Assembly: GCA_043720875.1 (NCBI GenBank)
Contig: JAYSRU010000092.1
Coordinates: 1 to 15,625 of the forward strand
From: JAYSRU01 sp043720875
GTDB taxonomy: Bacteria; Bacteroidota; Bacteroidia; Flavobacteriales_D; Crocinitomicaceae
Reading direction: 5' to 3'
Length of the DNA stretch: 15,625 bases
Numbering within the stretch: the stretch's first letter is position 1; each line of letters begins with the position of its first letter. This document shows positions 7,504 to 14,587 of this stretch, in pieces. Below the pieces are notes generated by a model. That model was not told where the DNA came from. It saw only the letters and a list, made by a program, of their open reading frames with translations, and ran no database searches. Both the position numbers and the translations under genes were made by a program.

Positions 7504-9060
7504 ATGGAAGACATCATTGTTCAAGTTGCACCGCCTCAGGCGAATGATCTTGATTACCTTAAGCGATTGGCTCAACAACTTTCGGGGAAAGACTTATCTA
7601 ACTATTCTATTTCAATTAAAAAAAGAAGCATAGATGCGCGTAAAAGAGATGTAAAAATCAATCTTACCTTGGCATTCAGTGAAATTGGCTTAGCCATTAC
7701 CCCAATTCAATATTTCAACGGAAAATCGGTGCACAATGCAGAGGTTGTGCATATTATTGGAGCAGGTCCTGCTGGTTTGTTTGCAGCATTGCAAGCGATT
7801 GAACTTGGATTAAAACCCGTTATTTTTGAAAGGGGTAAAGAAGTACGAGAAAGACGTAGAGACTTGGCCAAATTAAACAAGGAACACATTGTTAATCCCG
7901 AATCTAATTATTGTTTTGGTGAAGGTGGGGCAGGAACCTATTCGGATGGAAAGTTATACACGCGCTCTAAAAAACGTGGTGATGTCAATTTGTCCATGCA
8001 ATGGTTAGTTCATTTTGGGGCTGATCCTACAATATTGGTGGAAGCACATCCGCATATCGGAACAAACAGGTTACCAGGAATTATTACGGCAATTCGATTG
8101 GAAATTGAGAAATGTGGAGGAGAGGTTCATTTCAATTCAAAAGTTACTGATTTTTATATCGAGCATAAAGCATTGGTAGGCATAGAAATCAATAATGAAA
8201 CAAGTGTAAAAACTTCGAATGTCATTCTAGCTACCGGACATTCAGCAAGAGATATTTATTATTTATTGCATAAAAAAGGAATTAAGATCGAGGCCAAGGG
8301 TTTTGCTTTGGGTGTTAGAGTAGAACATACACAAGCACTAATTGATGATATACAATACCACGGTTCAGAGTATATCGGAGACTTATTGCCTCCGGCGTCT
8401 TACGCATTAGTAGAGCAGGTTGATGGAAGAGGGGTTTATTCTTTTTGCATGTGTCCTGGAGGAATTATTGCTCCCTGCGCCACAAACGCTGGAGAGGTAG
8501 TAACCAATGGTTGGTCGCCAAGTAAACGAAATAACCCTTATTCAAACAGTGGAATTGTTGTTGAAATTCACCCAGAAGATTTGCTGAATTACAGCAAAGA
8601 CAATCCATTTGTTTGCTTGGAATTTCAGCAACAAGTTGAAAAAGATTGTTTCGAAGCTGCAGGTGGAACACAAGCTGTTCCTGCGCAATGTTTAATTGAT
8701 TTTGTTGAAGGAAGAAAAAGCAATGATTTCCCGAGATCATCCTATCAGCCTGGAATTGTGAGTGTAAATTTGGCTAACGTTCTACCAAAAATGATCAGCA
8801 AAAGGTTGCAAAAAGCATTTGTGTTATTTGGTCAAAAAATGCGCGGATATTATACGAATGACGCAGTAATTCACGCTCCCGAATCACGGACATCTTCAAC
8901 CATTAAGATTCCAAGAGATGAGCTGAGTTGTGAGCATATCGAAATCACTGGCTTATATCCTAGTGCTGAAGGTGCTGGATATGCTGGAGGAATTATTTCC
9001 GCTGCGGTCGATGGAATGAAATGCATTAAATCTATCGCAGAAAAACTTAAAGTCAATTAA
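7504..9060 (+). CDS. FAD-dependent oxidoreductase (COG2509-type uncharacterised dehydrogenase)
   Basis: A 518-residue flavoprotein. An N-terminal region of about 80 residues, typical of this family, precedes a Rossmann FAD-binding fold with GAGPAG (86-91) and the ribose-binding acidic residue in IFERG (107-111). Then come GEGGAGTYSDGKLYTR (139-154), a second dinucleotide-type motif ILATGHSARD (241-250), a cysteine-containing SFCMCPGG (313-320), and the C-terminal flavin-contact stretch GLYPSAEGAGYAGGIISAA (483-501). This architecture fits the broadly conserved dehydrogenases of COG2509. Substrate and physiological role are not established, and no other domain gives a clue. No signal peptide or membrane segment is seen, so it is cytoplasmic. 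The ATG at 7504, 4 nt past the porT stop, is the start; an earlier in-frame ATG at 7408 would overlap porT by about 90 nt and add residues unlike the family. It converges with the RNA methyltransferase gene, 3 nt apart. Confidence 0.88.
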   Translation: MEDIIVQVAPPQANDLDYLKRLAQQLSGKDLSNYSISIKKRSIDARKRDVKINLTLAFSEIGLAITPIQYFNGKSVHNAEVVHIIGAGPAGLFAALQAIELGLKPVIFERGKEVRERRRDLAKLNKEHIVNPESNYCFGEGGAGTYSDGKLYTRSKKRGDVNLSMQWLVHFGADPTILVEAHPHIGTNRLPGIITAIRLEIEKCGGEVHFNSKVTDFYIEHKALVGIEINNETSVKTSNVILATGHSARDIYYLLHKKGIKIEAKGFALGVRVEHTQALIDDIQYHGSEYIGDLLPPASYALVEQVDGRGVYSFCMCPGGIIAPCATNAGEVVTNGWSPSKRNNPYSNSGIVVEIHPEDLLNYSKDNPFVCLEFQQQVEKDCFEAAGGTQAVPAQCLIDFVEGRKSNDFPRSSYQPGIVSVNLANVLPKMISKRLQKAFVLFGQKMRGYYTNDAVIHAPESRTSSTIKIPRDELSCEHIEITGLYPSAEGAGYAGGIISAAVDGMKCIKSIAEKLKVN

Positions 9061-9063
9061 AGC

Positions 9064-9795
9064 TTAAACTAGTTTGGAGCGATTCATTTCTGAAATAAGA
9101 ATTGCTGCAGCTGTTGATGCGTTTAGAGATTCTGCCCCACCAAGGTTCGGAATGGTGATTTTAACACCACTTAAACGCAAAATTTTATCACTTATTCCAT
9201 TGCCTTCGTTGCCAATAATTAAAGCACATTCTTCTGGCCATTTCATTGGATATACATTTTCTCCAGTAAGAACGGAGGCGAAAATTGGAATGGATAGTTG
9301 CGGTAGATAAGTCTCCAGGTTAGTGTAGTGTACCGAGATTCGAAAAATACTTCCCATGGTAGCTTGAACAGCTTTTGGGTTATAGATATCTACAGAATGC
9401 TCAGAGCAAACTATGTTTTTGATGCCATACCAATCGCAAATTCGCACCAATGTTCCCAAATTACCTGGGTCTTGAATGTCATCCAATACCAAAATCCTTC
9501 CGGTGGTTGGCAATGCATTTAACGTAGGTATTTTGGCAAGAGCCAATGCATTTTGAGGATGTTTTAGTAATGAAGCTTGTTGAATTTGTTCCTTTTCAAC
9601 CACACAAATGGGAAACGATGAAATGTGGCTGGATTCAAAATCATTCGTAACAAATAGTTCAGCTAGTTGAATGAAGTTTTGCTGCAGAGCCTCGCTTATT
9701 ATTTTATCACCTTCGAGTAAAAAAAGCCCAGTTTCTGTTCGATTTTTCTTTTTTTCTAGAGAATGTATAAGTTTAATCTTGTTCTTGGACAGCAT
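9064..9795 (-). CDS. SpoU/TrmH-type RNA 2'-O-methyltransferase
   Basis: A 243-residue SPOUT-superfamily enzyme that transfers methyl from S-adenosylmethionine to a ribose 2'-OH in rRNA or tRNA. Residues about 1-95 form the RNA-binding substrate domain (RTETGLFLLEGDKIISEAL at 19-37). The catalytic domain carries all three motifs: LDDIQDPGNLGTLVR (104-118) with the conserved Asn and Arg, IIGNEGNGIS (193-202), and IPNLGGAESLNASTAAAIL (215-233), which forms the trefoil-knot cofactor site. Size and layout resemble the RlmB/TrmH group; the exact modified nucleotide cannot be told. The ATG at 9795 gives a proper start (MLSKNKIKLI). It is divergent from tamL with only 29 nt between start codons, so the two promoters must overlap or lie inside the other coding region. 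From memory, an RNA methyltransferase next to a tamL-like gene occurs in other Bacteroidota. Confidence 0.92.
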   Translation of the reverse strand: MLSKNKIKLIHSLEKKKNRTETGLFLLEGDKIISEALQQNFIQLAELFVTNDFESSHISSFPICVVEKEQIQQASLLKHPQNALALAKIPTLNALPTTGRILVLDDIQDPGNLGTLVRICDWYGIKNIVCSEHSVDIYNPKAVQATMGSIFRISVHYTNLETYLPQLSIPIFASVLTGENVYPMKWPEECALIIGNEGNGISDKILRLSGVKITIPNLGGAESLNASTAAAILISEMNRSKLV

Positions 9796-9810
9796 TTGAA
9801 TGGCTTTTAG

Positions 9811-9818
9811 TATTTTTG
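9811..9818 (+). promoter_or_regulatory. Possible -7 element of tamL, 6 nt before the ATG
   Basis: TATTTTTG is a full TAnnTTTG match, ending 6 nt before the tamL ATG at 9825. A TTG at 9785-9787 is 23 nt upstream, slightly longer than the usual spacing, and lies inside the start of the divergent methyltransferase gene. Use of this site would give a leaderless or very short-leader transcript. Confidence 0.4.
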
Positions 9819-9824
9819 TGAAGC

Positions 9825-12575
9825 ATGAGAACTTTACGTTACAAATTTACAACTATTCTTTACATTTTTTCGCTTTGCTTTTTAGCAAGCTGTAGATTGT
9901 CTCAGCACGTACCAAAAGGTCAATATAGATTAAAGGGAAATGTAGTGGCAGTTAAAGGGGATGCAGTTATTGCAGACGGTGTTCCATTAATTGTTAGACA
10001 ACAACCAAATTTTAAAACTGTCGGACTTCAATTGAAATTATTTGTTTGGAACAGAACAGTTCGTTTGGATAATAGAATACAACGCCGTGAATTAAAGGGC
10101 AAAAGAACATTTATTTTTTATAAAAAATCAATCGATACTAAGCGAAGAAAAAAAAATAAGATATCGAACGGCAAAAATATTGAACGTAGTAAAAAGGCAA
10201 ATGCAACCAATGAGAAAAGAATTTCTAGGGCACGGGCTAAAGGTGAAGAAAATTACACCGAAGTAATACCGAAATTGATTGACACCTTGCTTACAAGGAA
10301 ATTTTTTAGAGAATGGAAAAGAGATAAGTATGGTGAAAAACCTGTTATTTTTGACTCGCTATTGTATGTCAAATCGCAAGAGCAAATCCAAGCATATTTA
10401 AAAAGAAAAGGCTTTCATTTTCCGGAAATTACTCCGAGTATTAAATATAATCAACGCAAGCAAACAGCTGTTTGTACTTATGCTATTAAGACAGGAGATC
10501 CTTTTGTAATCGACAGTATCTTTTTGAAAAGCGACGTAAGTTGGTTTGCTTTACAGTACAAAAGATTTGAACGAAAAGAATTTATCCCTATAATTATTGG
10601 ACAGCATTTGGATGAAGATATGTTGGACGAGCATAGATCTAAAATTGCCAAAGCGATGAGGGACGAAGGGTATTATGGCTTTTTGTCTTCAAACATTAGT
10701 TATTTGGCTGATACAATTCCAGGTACTAAACGTGTGACGCTTGTAATTAATCATTTGCCTAGAGTAATAAGTGAGAAAAGAGACGGATTGAAGGATACCG
10801 CCTATACCATTCAACACCAAACATACGAAATTACAGATGTCTTTTTTCACATAATGGATACAAGTTTATATAAAGGGAATTTTACACAAGCTTGCCTCGC
10901 GAAGGGAATTGACGTTTTAGACGAGAAGCAACGCATAAATACCTTAGACATGCTTTATGTTAAGGGTCCAAAAGCGAGAGACAAAGACAAAGAACGATAT
11001 AAACGGGAAATGTATTTGATGTACAATGGTAAGTCTAATTTTAAAGCAGATATTCTTGATTTTCAAAATCTACTAGAAAATGATTTTTATTTTAGGGATA
11101 AGTATGTAGATAGAACCTATACGAATTTAACTCAAATAGGGGTTTTCAAATCGATAGAGGCGGTATATGTTGAGGATGTCAAGAACAGTAAGATGGTCGT
11201 GCATTATTATCTGGCTCCAGCAAAGAAACAAACATTTGGATTTGATCCAAGAATGACTAACTCCAATGGGTTTTTAGGATTGGCGGCAGGATTTAACTGG
11301 ACAAATAAAAATTTATTTGGAAGAGCTGAGCGTTTGACAACCTCAATTTCAGGGGGTTTAGAGTCTCAGCCAGAAGTATTCGAAGGAACTGAGAAAGATG
11401 AAAAGAAGGCCGGTCGTAGTTTTAATACCTTCGAATTTGGACCAAGTGTAAAACTTGAATTTCCATGGTTTTTTCCGATCAAAATATTAAAATTAGAAAA
11501 ACGCCAAAAATCAAGAGCAATAATTCAAACGGGCTACAATTATCAAAAAAGAGCCGATTTTGAAAGAGGTGTTTTTAATGTGAACAATTCGTGGTATTTT
11601 GAAGTAGATAAGGCACAAGAGGTGCAATTCGGCCTACCATTTCTTTCGGGAATTCGTTTTGTAAACATTACGAGGGCTCAAACATTCGATTCGATTATTA
11701 ATGTTACCAATGATTTGTTTTTACGTAATTCCTATTCGGATCAATTTATTTGGTCTGATTTTATGATTAAGTATACGTATCAAAACATGAAAAAGGACAA
11801 GGAAAATCGAAAGATTAAATTCCCTATTTATTTCAAAACCAATTTCGATCTGGCAGGTTTGAGCTTGTCATGGTTTAAGTTACTCCAAGATGTGGATCCA
11901 TATGGCGTCAATAAAGTATTAGGTATTCCTTACGCTAAATTTTGGAGATTGGATTTGGAGTATAAAGCCTATTTGCCGGTGTTGAAAAAATCAACATTGG
12001 CGTTGCGCTCTTTTGCAGGCTTGGGTAAAACGTATGCCACGAATGTTAATTCTTTACCATTTGACTTTGGTTTCTTTGGTGGAGGTGCAAATGATAATAG
12101 AGGTTTTAGGGCGCGAAGTATGACGCCTGGAAATTATGAAAACTATTTAGATTCAAACAGAGTTGCAACTCAAATTGGAGATGTGCAGTTGTCGTTGAAT
12201 GCCGAATTAAGATTCCCAATCACCTCATTAATCAAAGGGGCATTGTTTTTAGATGCGGGTAATATTTGGACGTCAGATACGGATCCTAATCGGGTTGGTA
12301 GTAAGTTTACTAAAGATTTTTACAAGCAATTAACCTTGGCCACTGGGATTGGTTTCCGTTTCGACCTAAGTTTCTTTATTATTAGATTGGATATTGGAAT
12401 TCCGTTAAGAAATCCTTCTTATCCTACAAATGCACAATGGATTTGGGATTCTAGGCAAGGGGTAATAGATCGAATTAATGCCTATAATATTGCTAAAACG
12501 ACGGATTATGAGGTGGTTTATAATCCCAGACTATTTCAGCCCCAATTACATTTTGGAATCGGTTTGCCTTTCTAG
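9825..12575 (+). CDS. tamL: TamL-type lipoprotein Omp85 family outer-membrane assembly protein
   Basis: A 916-residue Omp85-superfamily protein. The N-terminus is a lipoprotein signal with lipobox LASC (20-23), so Cys23 should be lipidated. This marks the Bacteroidota TamA variant TamL rather than BamA. POTRA-like periplasmic repeats span roughly 170-460 (GEKPVIFDSLL at 170-180; DEHRSKIAKAMRDEGYYGF at 268-286; YTNLTQIGVFKSIEAVYVED at 432-451). The barrel runs from about 470 to the end, with the Omp85 lid-type motif NRGF (758-761) after FFGGGAND, then AELRFP (793-798), LFLDAGNIW (807-815) and GFRFDLSFFIIRLDIGIPLR (843-862). Residues 86-140 are an unusually Lys/Arg-rich stretch, probably an insertion, with an A9 run in its DNA. 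The protein is long for the family as I recall it. It is thought to insert outer-membrane proteins together with TamB. No tamB gene follows here, although tamB is often adjacent. The gene is divergent from the RNA methyltransferase. Confidence 0.88.
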   Translation: MRTLRYKFTTILYIFSLCFLASCRLSQHVPKGQYRLKGNVVAVKGDAVIADGVPLIVRQQPNFKTVGLQLKLFVWNRTVRLDNRIQRRELKGKRTFIFYKKSIDTKRRKKNKISNGKNIERSKKANATNEKRISRARAKGEENYTEVIPKLIDTLLTRKFFREWKRDKYGEKPVIFDSLLYVKSQEQIQAYLKRKGFHFPEITPSIKYNQRKQTAVCTYAIKTGDPFVIDSIFLKSDVSWFALQYKRFERKEFIPIIIGQHLDEDMLDEHRSKIAKAMRDEGYYGFLSSNISYLADTIPGTKRVTLVINHLPRVISEKRDGLKDTAYTIQHQTYEITDVFFHIMDTSLYKGNFTQACLAKGIDVLDEKQRINTLDMLYVKGPKARDKDKERYKREMYLMYNGKSNFKADILDFQNLLENDFYFRDKYVDRTYTNLTQIGVFKSIEAVYVEDVKNSKMVVHYYLAPAKKQTFGFDPRMTNSNGFLGLAAGFNWTNKNLFGRAERLTTSISGGLESQPEVFEGTEKDEKKAGRSFNTFEFGPSVKLEFPWFFPIKILKLEKRQKSRAIIQTGYNYQKRADFERGVFNVNNSWYFEVDKAQEVQFGLPFLSGIRFVNITRAQTFDSIINVTNDLFLRNSYSDQFIWSDFMIKYTYQNMKKDKENRKIKFPIYFKTNFDLAGLSLSWFKLLQDVDPYGVNKVLGIPYAKFWRLDLEYKAYLPVLKKSTLALRSFAGLGKTYATNVNSLPFDFGFFGGGANDNRGFRARSMTPGNYENYLDSNRVATQIGDVQLSLNAELRFPITSLIKGALFLDAGNIWTSDTDPNRVGSKFTKDFYKQLTLATGIGFRFDLSFFIIRLDIGIPLRNPSYPTNAQWIWDSRQGVIDRINAYNIAKTTDYEVVYNPRLFQPQLHFGIGLPF

Positions 12576-12679
12576 CGACATGTAATTGTGATGCTTCCTG
12601 AAGTGTTTCAACAAATTGGTATTTAAAACATTTTAAGATTTCAAAATTAGCTTACTGACTAAGAATTACTTTTGTTTCG
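12576..12679. other. Intergenic spacer between tamL and the transglutaminase-like gene
   Basis: This 104-nt AT-rich gap holds no open frame of note and no clear terminator hairpin for tamL. Its only recognisable element is the TACTTTTG motif next to the downstream start codon. The two genes are on the same strand, so read-through cannot be excluded. Confidence 0.5.
12667..12674 (+). promoter_or_regulatory. Possible -7 element 5 nt before the transglutaminase-like gene
   Basis: TACTTTTG matches TAnnTTTG and ends 5 nt before the ATG at 12680. No -33 TTG lies at the usual distance. The arrangement matches that seen in front of tamL and bshC. Confidence 0.38.
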
Positions 12680-13564
12680 ATGAAAGAGTCAAAAGAAATT
12701 GCGTCCCTTATTCGTTTGGTTGAAGATCCAGACGAAAACATATACGCCCAAATTAGGGATCGCATTTTATTGATTGGTCATGAAGCTATTACTTTTCTGG
12801 AAGATTCTTGGGAGAAAAGTGATTATGGGATTTTATTTCAAGAAAGAGTTGCGCAATTAGTACACGATATCCAATTTAAAGGAACAAAAGAAGCATTAGC
12901 CGTTTGGATTGAAACACGTGAAAAGGACTTATTGAGAGGTGCAATTGTTATTGCGCGTTATCAGTACCCAGACCTAAACGAGTCTTTAATCTATAACGAA
13001 ATCGAAAAGTTAAACAAAGCAATTTGGTTGGAAATAAATCCTAAACAAACAGCTTTCGAAAAAATTAAAGTATTCAACAAAGTGTTTTACGATCATTTCT
13101 ACTTTAGAGGAGATGCTAAAACTTACAGTAATCCAATAAATTCTTACATCAATACGGTGCTAGAATCGAAGAAGGGGAATCCGCTAAGTTTGAGCTTAAT
13201 TTATTCGGTGGTTGCGCAACAATTGGACATGCCTGTTTATGGTGTCAATCTTCCCAATCATTTCGTTTTAGCGTATATGGATGAGCATAAAATTGGTGGA
13301 ATGTGGCAACAGAATGAAGCGGATTATGGCGTGCTATTTTATATCAATGCTTTTTCACGCGGAACGATTTTTCAACAACATGAAATCACTCAATTTGTAC
13401 AAAGCTTGAATTTAAAACCGATTCGATCATATTATGAGCCCTGTAGTAATACGCAAATAATAAAAAGAATGTTAACCAACTTAATTGCTGCGTTCCAACA
13501 AGTCGGAAACAGTGAAAAGGTGAACGAACTCTCTGAACTTCGGGCAATGTTTAGCGCGGATTAG
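12680..13564 (+). CDS. SirB1/transglutaminase-like superfamily protein
   Basis: A 294-residue cytoplasmic protein without signal peptide. Residues about 1-95 are helical and HEAT-like (LIRLVEDPDENIYAQIRDRI at 10-29). The centre carries the SirB1-type transglutaminase-like core: NKVFYDHFYFRGDAKTY (133-149), SKKGNPLSLSLIYSVVAQQL (163-182), then GVNLPNHFVLAY (188-199) with the conserved His, and YINAFSRGTIF (221-231). The last 40 residues resemble the TPR-like tail often found in this family. The core motif has proline and serine where a classical transglutaminase would show its nucleophilic cysteine, and the only cysteine in the whole protein is residue 255, near the C-terminus. It may therefore be a binding or scaffold protein rather than an enzyme. 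Its cellular role is not known. It ends 6 nt from the convergent ChaN-like gene. Confidence 0.82.
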   Translation: MKESKEIASLIRLVEDPDENIYAQIRDRILLIGHEAITFLEDSWEKSDYGILFQERVAQLVHDIQFKGTKEALAVWIETREKDLLRGAIVIARYQYPDLNESLIYNEIEKLNKAIWLEINPKQTAFEKIKVFNKVFYDHFYFRGDAKTYSNPINSYINTVLESKKGNPLSLSLIYSVVAQQLDMPVYGVNLPNHFVLAYMDEHKIGGMWQQNEADYGVLFYINAFSRGTIFQQHEITQFVQSLNLKPIRSYYEPCSNTQIIKRMLTNLIAAFQQVGNSEKVNELSELRAMFSAD

Positions 13565-13570
13565 CAGAAC

Positions 13571-14437
13571 TTATTCTTCATAAGACTTAGGTGAGTTTTC
13601 TGGTAAAACAATAATAAAATCAGCTAGTTTTAAATTCTCTTTTTCTAGTTTTGTAATCTTATTCTGACTCACAACTGCAATCGTAACAACAACTGCTTTT
13701 GGATCTTGTTGCAATACATGCCAAACAATCCCTTCTCGGAAGTTACTGTGATAACTACCATTGAAGTGAAGAAAATTGGAACCGCTTTTCTTTACTTGCA
13801 ACATGGAATGAGCCATTGTGGCGTCTTTAATTGCTTGGGCCAACATGAATCTTTTGCTACCATGCTCTCCAAAAGTCAATAACTCTTTGTACGATTTCAA
13901 GGTAGTATCAATCGCGAAAGGCAATGGGCAAATATATTTTAGGTCTGCAGAATCTAGCATCATAAGTGAATCTAAGCCCTTTTTAAAAACTATACTTGCG
14001 TATCTGCGTGGAATATTACCGGCAACAAATTGCAATTTATTGGTTTTAGCAAAATCTAAAAGCGGTTGGTAATCCGTTTCATTATTAGGCCATAAGCGAA
14101 CCTTTGTAGCTAAGGAATCTTTGGGAAGTTTACCGCTTAGATAGTCGTTTATTCCATCTTGATTGTCTGTTTCAAACATTTCGGCCGCCAAGATTAAGTT
14201 TGATTCGTGTACTTTAAACAAATGTTTAGCAAGAGCTAACTCTAATTTATGGGCAGTTGTTTCATTATGTAATTCTCCAAAAAACGTATAATCAGCTTTT
14301 TGTGTTGCTTCCATTAATTTAAGCAACGTTCTCTTTTTCCCTAAGCCAGAATATATTTGATATTGATAGTCTGTTGGTGACTGTGCACTATAACTCGATG
14401 AGTTAGCAAGTAGGAAAAGTAAAAGTAGTTTTTTCAT
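13571..14437 (-). CDS. ChaN-like secreted protein (haem-binding uptake/Tiki superfamily)
   Basis: A 288-residue protein with signal peptide MKKLLLLFLLANSSSYSAQ (cleavage near 19), hence exported; no lipobox Cys is present. The body fits the ChaN-like domain (PF04187) of the EreA/ChaN/Tiki fold. Visible are FFGELHNETTAHKLE (52-66) with the conserved Glu and His, AAEMFETDNQDGINDYLSG (84-102), AGNIPRRYASIV (139-150), QAIKDATMAHSM (201-212) and FLHFNGSYH (222-230). Campylobacter ChaN binds haem and is linked to iron uptake, while related Tiki proteins are metalloproteases. The conserved Glu and His residues are kept, but haem binding here is only inferred. No iron or haem transport genes are adjacent. 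The nearby TonB-dependent receptor is about 9 kb away and not linked. In front of the ATG the minus strand reads TATATTTA, one base off the -7 consensus. Confidence 0.82.
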   Translation of the reverse strand: MKKLLLLFLLANSSSYSAQSPTDYQYQIYSGLGKKRTLLKLMEATQKADYTFFGELHNETTAHKLELALAKHLFKVHESNLILAAEMFETDNQDGINDYLSGKLPKDSLATKVRLWPNNETDYQPLLDFAKTNKLQFVAGNIPRRYASIVFKKGLDSLMMLDSADLKYICPLPFAIDTTLKSYKELLTFGEHGSKRFMLAQAIKDATMAHSMLQVKKSGSNFLHFNGSYHSNFREGIVWHVLQQDPKAVVVTIAVVSQNKITKLEKENLKLADFIIVLPENSPKSYEE

Positions 14438-14536
14438 AGGTTAAATATAAACAATAATTTAACGTTATTAGGTGCTAGTATTAATAATCTCAAGCAGTTG
14501 TTGAGTCTATATTTTATACATTTATTCAATAACAAC

Positions 14537-14569
14537 TTTTGAAACTGTAACTTAGCCGCCTATAATTTG
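14537..14569 (+). promoter_or_regulatory. Probable promoter of the DUF5686-type gene
   Basis: TTTTG at 14537-14541 and TATAATTTG at 14561-14569 are separated by 19 nt. The second element is one base longer than TAnnTTTG, but it also contains TATAAT. The ATG at 14588 is 18 nt further on. The remainder of the 150-nt gap (14438-14587) shows only weak small inverted repeats. Confidence 0.45.
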
Positions 14570-14587
14570 TCTCAATCTAAAGCCTCA

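Noticed and set aside
8465..8740. A 91-codon open frame antisense to the FAD-dependent oxidoreductase.
   Set aside because: It lies wholly inside a well-supported gene, resembles no family, and has the composition expected of a shadow frame. The same applies to the other antisense frames, such as 329-577, 4034-4288 and 13818-14072.
14496..14537. AGTTGTT and AACAACT form an inverted repeat upstream of the DUF5686-type gene.
   Set aside because: Seven-base arms 28 nt apart in AT-rich DNA are weak, and the right arm overlaps the likely -33 element.
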